Origin: Rufibacter latericius | GTDB taxonomy: Bacteria; Bacteroidota; Bacteroidia; Cytophagales; Hymenobacteraceae | Direction: 5' to 3' | DNA length: 64,000 nt | NCBI RefSeq assembly: GCF_003721515.1 | Contig: NZ_RJJD01000003.1 | Span: forward strand, 124,001 to 188,000 | In this document: positions 60,070 through 64,000 of the stretch, one piece after another | Numbering within the stretch: position 1 is the first letter of the stretch | How the letters are laid out: every line of letters begins with the position of its first letter | Notes under the pieces: generated by a model | Seen by the model: the letters and a program-made list of their open reading frames with translations, nothing else | Database searches by the model: none | Told to the model about the DNA's origin: nothing | Translations under genes and position numbers: made by a program

Positions 60070-61467
60070 ATGAAACTGATGCGGTCTGTTTGTTTGTGGC
60101 TGATCTGCCTTCTGTTAGGAGGTTTGCTGGCTTTGCCTGCCACCGCGCAAAACAGGCCCGCGCCGCCGCCCAAAAAAACCCGCCTTTTGTTTCTGCTGGA
60201 TGCCTCGGGATCTATGCAAGCCAAATGGGAAACCAGCCAGCGCTGGGCAGTGGCTAAAACCATGCTCACCCGCATGGTAGACTCCTTGGATTCCTATGCC
60301 AACTTAGAGATCGCCTTGCGGGTGTACGGGCACCAGACGCCGGTCAACCTCAAGAACTGCAAAGACACCAAGCTGGAGGTTCCGTTTGCCGCCCACAATG
60401 CGGGCAACATCAAAAAAAAGCTGCAGCAGATCACGCCCAAAGGAAATACGCCTATCACCTATTCTTTGGAACAATCGGCGAATGATTTTCCGCAGGACCC
60501 CAACTCCCGAAACGTTATCGTTATCATCACCGATGGGTTGGAAAGCTGCGGCGGTGACCCTTGTGCCACTTCCCTGGCCTTGCAGAAAAAGCGGGTTTTC
60601 CTTAAGCCCTTCATCATTGGTTTGGGTGACGACCCGGGGTATGCGCAGCAGTTTGGGTGCATGGGGCAGTATTACAACGCCTCAGACATCAAGACCTTCC
60701 AAAAGGTGTTGGAAAACGTCATCAACATCACCCTGAAGAAAACCACGGTTTCCGTGGAATTGACCGATGAAGGAGGTCGCTCTGTGGAAACCAACGTGAA
60801 CCTGACGTTCCTGAACAGCGTCACAGACCAACCCGAGTACAATTATGTCCATTACCTGGATAATGCGGGCAAACCCGATGAACTGGAGATTGACGCCTTG
60901 CTTTCTTATGACTTGGTGGTGAACACCATTCCGGCGGTGAAGGTACGCAACCTGGATATAAAGCCGGGAAGGCACAATGTTTTTAAAGTGAAGGCTCCCC
61001 AAGGCTACCTGTACCTGCGGCAAGATGCCCCAACCTCCTATGGCTATGTGACGGCCCTGGTGCGGGCAAAAGGCGACCAAAACCTGCTACAGACCCAGCG
61101 ATTCCCCAGCCAACAGAAATACCTTACCGGTTCGTATGAAGTGGAGCTTCTGACGCTGCCCCGCATTAAAAAGACAGTGACCATTCGGCAGGGCCAGGCC
61201 ACGGAAGTTACTTTTGCGCCCCCCGGCTCGCTTAACATCACCCAGGACCTGCAGGGCTACGGAAGCCTGTACCTGTTGAACAATGACGGAACCCAGGACT
61301 GGATCTGGAACCTGCCCGAAGGCAGCAGTAAAATAAGCGTACCTTTGCAACCCGGCAACTACCGTTTGGTGTACCGGATTAAGTCTGCGAAGGGCAGCAA
61401 ATTCACCGATGTGAAGAATTTCAGCATTAAATCGAATTTAACGACTACGATAAAACTTTTCAACTAA
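60070..61467 (+). CDS. Exported VWA-domain protein
   Basis: 465 residues from ATG 60070 (60079 also possible). Signal peptide to about residue 27 (ALPATAQ), proline-rich linker, then a von Willebrand A domain (about 38-210) with MIDAS motif LLDASGSMQAKWE, T in PKGNTPITYSLEQ and D in VIITDGLESCGGD. The C-terminal half has repeated beta modules (VSVELTDEGG, YLYLRQDAP, LNITQDLQGYGSLYLLNNDG). Likely a periplasmic or surface protein-interaction factor. It sits between the two transketolase genes, one nucleotide before the second, although an exported VWA protein has no evident part in transketolase. Confidence 0.88.
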   Translation: MKLMRSVCLWLICLLLGGLLALPATAQNRPAPPPKKTRLLFLLDASGSMQAKWETSQRWAVAKTMLTRMVDSLDSYANLEIALRVYGHQTPVNLKNCKDTKLEVPFAAHNAGNIKKKLQQITPKGNTPITYSLEQSANDFPQDPNSRNVIVIITDGLESCGGDPCATSLALQKKRVFLKPFIIGLGDDPGYAQQFGCMGQYYNASDIKTFQKVLENVINITLKKTTVSVELTDEGGRSVETNVNLTFLNSVTDQPEYNYVHYLDNAGKPDELEIDALLSYDLVVNTIPAVKVRNLDIKPGRHNVFKVKAPQGYLYLRQDAPTSYGYVTALVRAKGDQNLLQTQRFPSQQKYLTGSYEVELLTLPRIKKTVTIRQGQATEVTFAPPGSLNITQDLQGYGSLYLLNNDGTQDWIWNLPEGSSKISVPLQPGNYRLVYRIKSAKGSKFTDVKNFSIKSNLTTTIKLFN

Positions 61468-61468
61468 G

Positions 61469-62422
61469 ATGAAGGACTTCCCTTACTCAGAATCTAAAGA
61501 TACACGCTCCGGTTTTGGGGCCGGTTTGCTGGAACTAGGTCGTACCAACCCTAACGTGGTGGCCCTTTGTGCCGACCTGGTGGGCTCCCTTAAAATGGGT
61601 GATTTCATTAAGGAATTCCCCGAGCGCTTTTTCCAGGTAGGCATTGCCGAGGCCAACATGATTGGCTTGGCGGCGGGTATGACCATTGGGGGCAAAATTC
61701 CGTTCACCGGCACGTTCGCCAACTTCTCTACCGGCCGGGTGTATGACCAGATCCGGCAAAGTGTGGCATACTCGGGTAAGAACGTAAAGATCTGCGCTTC
61801 GCACGCGGGCTTGACCCTGGGTGAGGACGGGGCTACCCACCAGATTCTGGAGGACATCGGCATGATGAAAATGTTGCCGCACATGACCGTCATCAACCCC
61901 TGTGACTTCAACCAGACCAAAGCCGCTACCATTGCCATTGCCGCCTACGAAGGCCCGGTGTACCTGCGTTTCGGCCGTCCGGTGGTGCCTAACTTCACCC
62001 CTGCTGATCAGAAATTCGAAATCGGGAAAGCGGTGATGTTGAACGAAGGCACTGACGTAACCATTATTGCCACGGGTCACTTGGTTTGGAAAGCTATACT
62101 TGCAGGTAAACTGCTGGCCCAACAGGGCATCGATGCCGAGATCATCAACATCCACACCATCAAACCATTAGACACGGAGTCTATTCTGGCATCGGTGAGC
62201 AAAACCCGCTGCGTGGTGACCGCCGAGGAGCACCAGTTCAACGGCGGCCTGGGCGAATCGGTGGCTCGTTTGCTGGCCCAGAACCTGCCCCTTCCGCTGG
62301 AACTGGTGGGCGTGGATGACTCTTTCGGGGAGAGTGGAACCCCAGAGGAACTCATGGAGAAGTACGGCCTCAACGAACAGAGCATTGTGGCCGCCGTGCA
62401 GCGCGTAATCGCCCGTAAATAG
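61469..62422 (+). CDS. Transketolase, C-terminal subunit
   Basis: 317 residues. Pyrimidine-binding and C-terminal transketolase domains. GIAEANMIGLAAGMTIGGKIPFTGTFANFSTGRVYDQIRQS carries the catalytic Glu. ICASHAGLTLGEDGATHQ and VYLRFGRPVVP follow, then the C-domain (GTDVTIIATGHLVWKA, VVTAEEHQFNGGLGESVARLL). Forms the enzyme with the product of 59165-60022. Start codon lies one nucleotide after the VWA stop, implying coupled translation. Followed by an HC36 copy with T-rich flank. Confidence 0.93.
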   Translation: MKDFPYSESKDTRSGFGAGLLELGRTNPNVVALCADLVGSLKMGDFIKEFPERFFQVGIAEANMIGLAAGMTIGGKIPFTGTFANFSTGRVYDQIRQSVAYSGKNVKICASHAGLTLGEDGATHQILEDIGMMKMLPHMTVINPCDFNQTKAATIAIAAYEGPVYLRFGRPVVPNFTPADQKFEIGKAVMLNEGTDVTIIATGHLVWKAILAGKLLAQQGIDAEIINIHTIKPLDTESILASVSKTRCVVTAEEHQFNGGLGESVARLLAQNLPLPLELVGVDDSFGESGTPEELMEKYGLNEQSIVAAVQRVIARK

Positions 62423-62461
62423 GGACATTGTTCGTTTTCTAATCTTTAGCTATTTAATATG

Positions 62462-62507
62462 CTTCCGTTTTGAGCCCGATTTACGTAAAACGGGCTCAAA
62501 ACGGAAG
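62462..62507. repeat. HC36 palindrome with outer stem (probable terminator)
   Basis: Core 62467-62502 (GTTTTGAGCCC, GATTTAC, AAAACGGGCTC, AAAAC) with outer CTTCCG/CGGAAG. TTCTTTTTCTTTC follows. The most symmetric copy, 40 bp after the transketolase C-subunit gene. Confidence 0.8.
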
Positions 62508-62596
62508 TTCTTTTTCTTTCCATAACCGACCCAGAATTTGACGACACCTCTACTCCTATCTAAAGACTAGTACCCAACACGAACAATCCACTTCCC

Positions 62597-63136
62597 TTGG
62601 AAGACAAAGAGATTCTTGAGAAATTCCAGCACCCCGATTCCCGGAACCTGGCCTTCAACCAACTGGTGCGCAAGTACCAGCAGAAGGTCTATTGGCATGT
62701 GCGCAAAATGGTGATTGACCATGACGATGCCGATGACCTGACCCAGGAGGTTTTTGTGAAGGTCTGGACCCATTTGGAAAATTTTCGGAAAGATTCTCAG
62801 CTCTATACCTGGATCTACCGCATTGCCACCAACGAGTGCCTCAACTTCCTGAGCGCTAAAAAGAAACGTTTTTTTCTGCCCATCCACGACGTGGCTGCGG
62901 AGCTCTCTGAGAAGCTTGATTCTACAGACGCGCTCTCCGGCGACGAGATCCAGTTGAAACTCCAGAAGGCACTTCTGCGTCTGCCCGACAAGCAACGGCT
63001 GGTCTTCAACATGAAATACTTTGATGAGATGAAGTACGAGGAAATCTCTGAGATTCTGGGTACTTCGGTGGGCGCCCTCAAGGCCTCCTATCACATCGCT
63101 GTGAAAAAAATTGAAGAATATTTAAAGAAAGATTAA
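62597..63136 (+). CDS. ECF-type RNA polymerase sigma factor
   Basis: 179 residues from a TTG at 62597 (no ATG in frame upstream). Region 2 (AFNQLVRKYQQKVYWHVRKMVIDHDDADDLTQEVFVKVWTHL, about 16-57) and region 4 (ALLRLPDKQRLVFNMKYFDEMKYEEISEILGTSVGALKASYHIAVKKIEEYL) with a short linker, typical of an extracytoplasmic-function sigma factor. The next two genes encode a one-TM protein and a periplasmic protein and are probably its sensor/anti-sigma partners. Confidence 0.93.
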   Translation: MEDKEILEKFQHPDSRNLAFNQLVRKYQQKVYWHVRKMVIDHDDADDLTQEVFVKVWTHLENFRKDSQLYTWIYRIATNECLNFLSAKKKRFFLPIHDVAAELSEKLDSTDALSGDEIQLKLQKALLRLPDKQRLVFNMKYFDEMKYEEISEILGTSVGALKASYHIAVKKIEEYLKKD

Positions 63137-63168
63137 ACCACTCGGCACTAAACACATCTAAGAATCAG

Positions 63169-63612
63169 ATGGAAAGGAAAAAGGAGTTTGATATGGCAGA
63201 TTTACCCAAAGACCCGGGCTTTACCGTACCGGAGCATTATTTCGATGCCCTGCCCACGCGCATCATGCAGCGGACGGCCTTTGCCCAGGCACGATCTGCT
63301 TCGCCGGTGTCCTGGTTCTGGCAGTTCAGGACGGCCTTGGCAGGCGCTTCTTTGGGCGTAGTATTTGCTTTGTCTTTCCTAGCCACCCAGTACTTTTCCC
63401 CTGATTTTTCGGCGAACATGGAAATGGCCCAGATCTCGCAAAGAGATATTTACCAGTACCTGGTGACCCATGAAGAACTGGAAACCGCGGACCTGGCCGA
63501 AGTGCCCGCCGTGAAGCCGAATCCGTCGCTGGAATTCTTGGATGTGCGCCGCACCGACTTAAGTGAGGAACAGGCAAAGGAGCTGTTGGAAGAAGAGTAT
63601 GACTACCGTTAA
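63169..63612 (+). CDS. One-TM protein, probable anti-sigma partner
   Basis: 147 residues. A cytosolic N-terminal ~45 residues (FTVPEHYFDALPTRIMQRT), one membrane segment (about 51-70, ALAGASLGVVFALSFLAT) and an acidic C-terminal periplasmic part (ELETADLAEVPAVKP...LLEEEYDYR). No zinc HxxxCxxC motif. The N-in single-pass layout directly after an ECF sigma gene suggests an anti-sigma factor, as is common in Bacteroidota. The role is inferred from context only. Confidence 0.75.
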   Translation: MERKKEFDMADLPKDPGFTVPEHYFDALPTRIMQRTAFAQARSASPVSWFWQFRTALAGASLGVVFALSFLATQYFSPDFSANMEMAQISQRDIYQYLVTHEELETADLAEVPAVKPNPSLEFLDVRRTDLSEEQAKELLEEEYDYR

Positions 63613-63622
63613 TTGTATAAGA

Positions 63623-64000
63623 ATGAAGTTTTCAAACGTATTGTTTCTGTTTCTGATGCTTTGGGGTTCCGTTGCCCTGGCCCAGGGTCAGAAAAAGGAA
63701 ACCCCTGAGGAACGCAAAGCCAGAATTGAGAAGATTGAAACCGCCAAGATTGCGTTCATCACCGACAAAGTAAACCTTTCCGGAGATCAGGCCCAGCGTT
63801 TCTGGCCTTTGTACCAGGAGCATGACCGCCGGAGAAGCGAACTTCGCCAAAAAAGCCGTTCCCTGCGGGAAGAGAACCTGAACAACTACACCGATGCCCA
63901 GATCCAGGCCGGTTTAGAAGCCCGCCTGAACTTCCGCCAGCGCGAACTGGATTTGGATAAAGAATATATGGACAAGTACCTGCGCATTGTAAGCCCGCGC
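63623..64000 (+). CDS. Exported helical protein, Spy/CpxP-like (3' end outside window)
   Basis: 126 residues visible, open at the window end. Signal peptide MKFSNVLFLFLMLWGSVALAQ, then a charged helical protein (EERKARIEKIETAKIAFITDKVNLSGDQAQRFWPLYQEHD...) in which the LxxxQAxxFWPLY segment is typical of periplasmic sensor proteins encoded with ECF sigma factors. Begins 10 bp after the one-TM gene, so it is the third gene of the sigma operon. Likely senses envelope stress (inference). Confidence 0.8.
   Translation, partial: MKFSNVLFLFLMLWGSVALAQGQKKETPEERKARIEKIETAKIAFITDKVNLSGDQAQRFWPLYQEHDRRRSELRQKSRSLREENLNNYTDAQIQAGLEARLNFRQRELDLDKEYMDKYLRIVSPR

Overview
The window is about 50% GC and comes from a member of the Bacteroidota, most likely Cytophagales/Hymenobacteraceae (Rufibacter- or Pontibacter-like; inferred from protein character, not from a search). 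Signs are a type IX secretion sorting-domain protein beside a PorP/SprF protein, a TonB-type outer-membrane barrel, promoters of the form TTG-N19-TAnnTTTG, and mostly weak Shine-Dalgarno sequences. It reads as ordinary chromosome. I saw no tRNA, rRNA, CRISPR array, complete insertion sequence or prophage.

Layout. 1-6.6 kb is aspartate-family amino acid synthesis: lysC-lysA on the plus strand converge on metY-metX-hom on the minus strand. metY has an elaborate leader: a strong promoter, a SAM-I riboswitch, then a 47-codon ORF ending in four cysteine codons. 6.6-15.7 kb is housekeeping (purC, STAS protein, RNase Z, queuosine-precursor transporter, trpS, 4-hydroxyphenylpyruvate dioxygenase, phosphoglucomutase). 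15.7-18 kb is gene-poor around one lipoprotein. 18-21.7 kb holds the T9SS pair. 22-30.9 kb has divergent GH43 and GH2 glycoside hydrolases, an MBL-fold protein, small hydrophilic proteins, a transglutaminase-like protein and a ferredoxin reductase. 31-39.5 kb has the outer-membrane barrel, methionine sulfoxide reductases and a GntR/ABC operon with a visible promoter and operator. 39.1-44.1 kb is a damaged tandem duplication (PH-domain gene plus S9 peptidase) with a CBM6/nucleoside-hydrolase gene at its junction. 44-54.8 kb has a serine hydrolase, an AraC-type regulator, an S41 peptidase, two membrane proteins, dnaB, mpl and a DEDDh exonuclease. 54.8-64 kb has M48 and M23 peptidases, an FAH-family enzyme, thiol peroxidase, a two-gene transketolase with a VWA gene wedged between the halves, and an ECF sigma factor operon running off the end.

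The most unusual feature is spread over the whole window. Nearly 30 intergenic spaces carry a short imperfect palindrome, here named HC36, almost always 36 nt long. It has GTTTT and AAAAC ends, inner GGCC-like blocks and a TTTTC...AAAA centre. The copies keep the same polarity on the plus strand whatever the direction of the neighbouring genes. Many are joined to a hairpin whose sequence is unique to that locus. The second most interesting feature is the SAM riboswitch plus poly-cysteine leader in front of metY.
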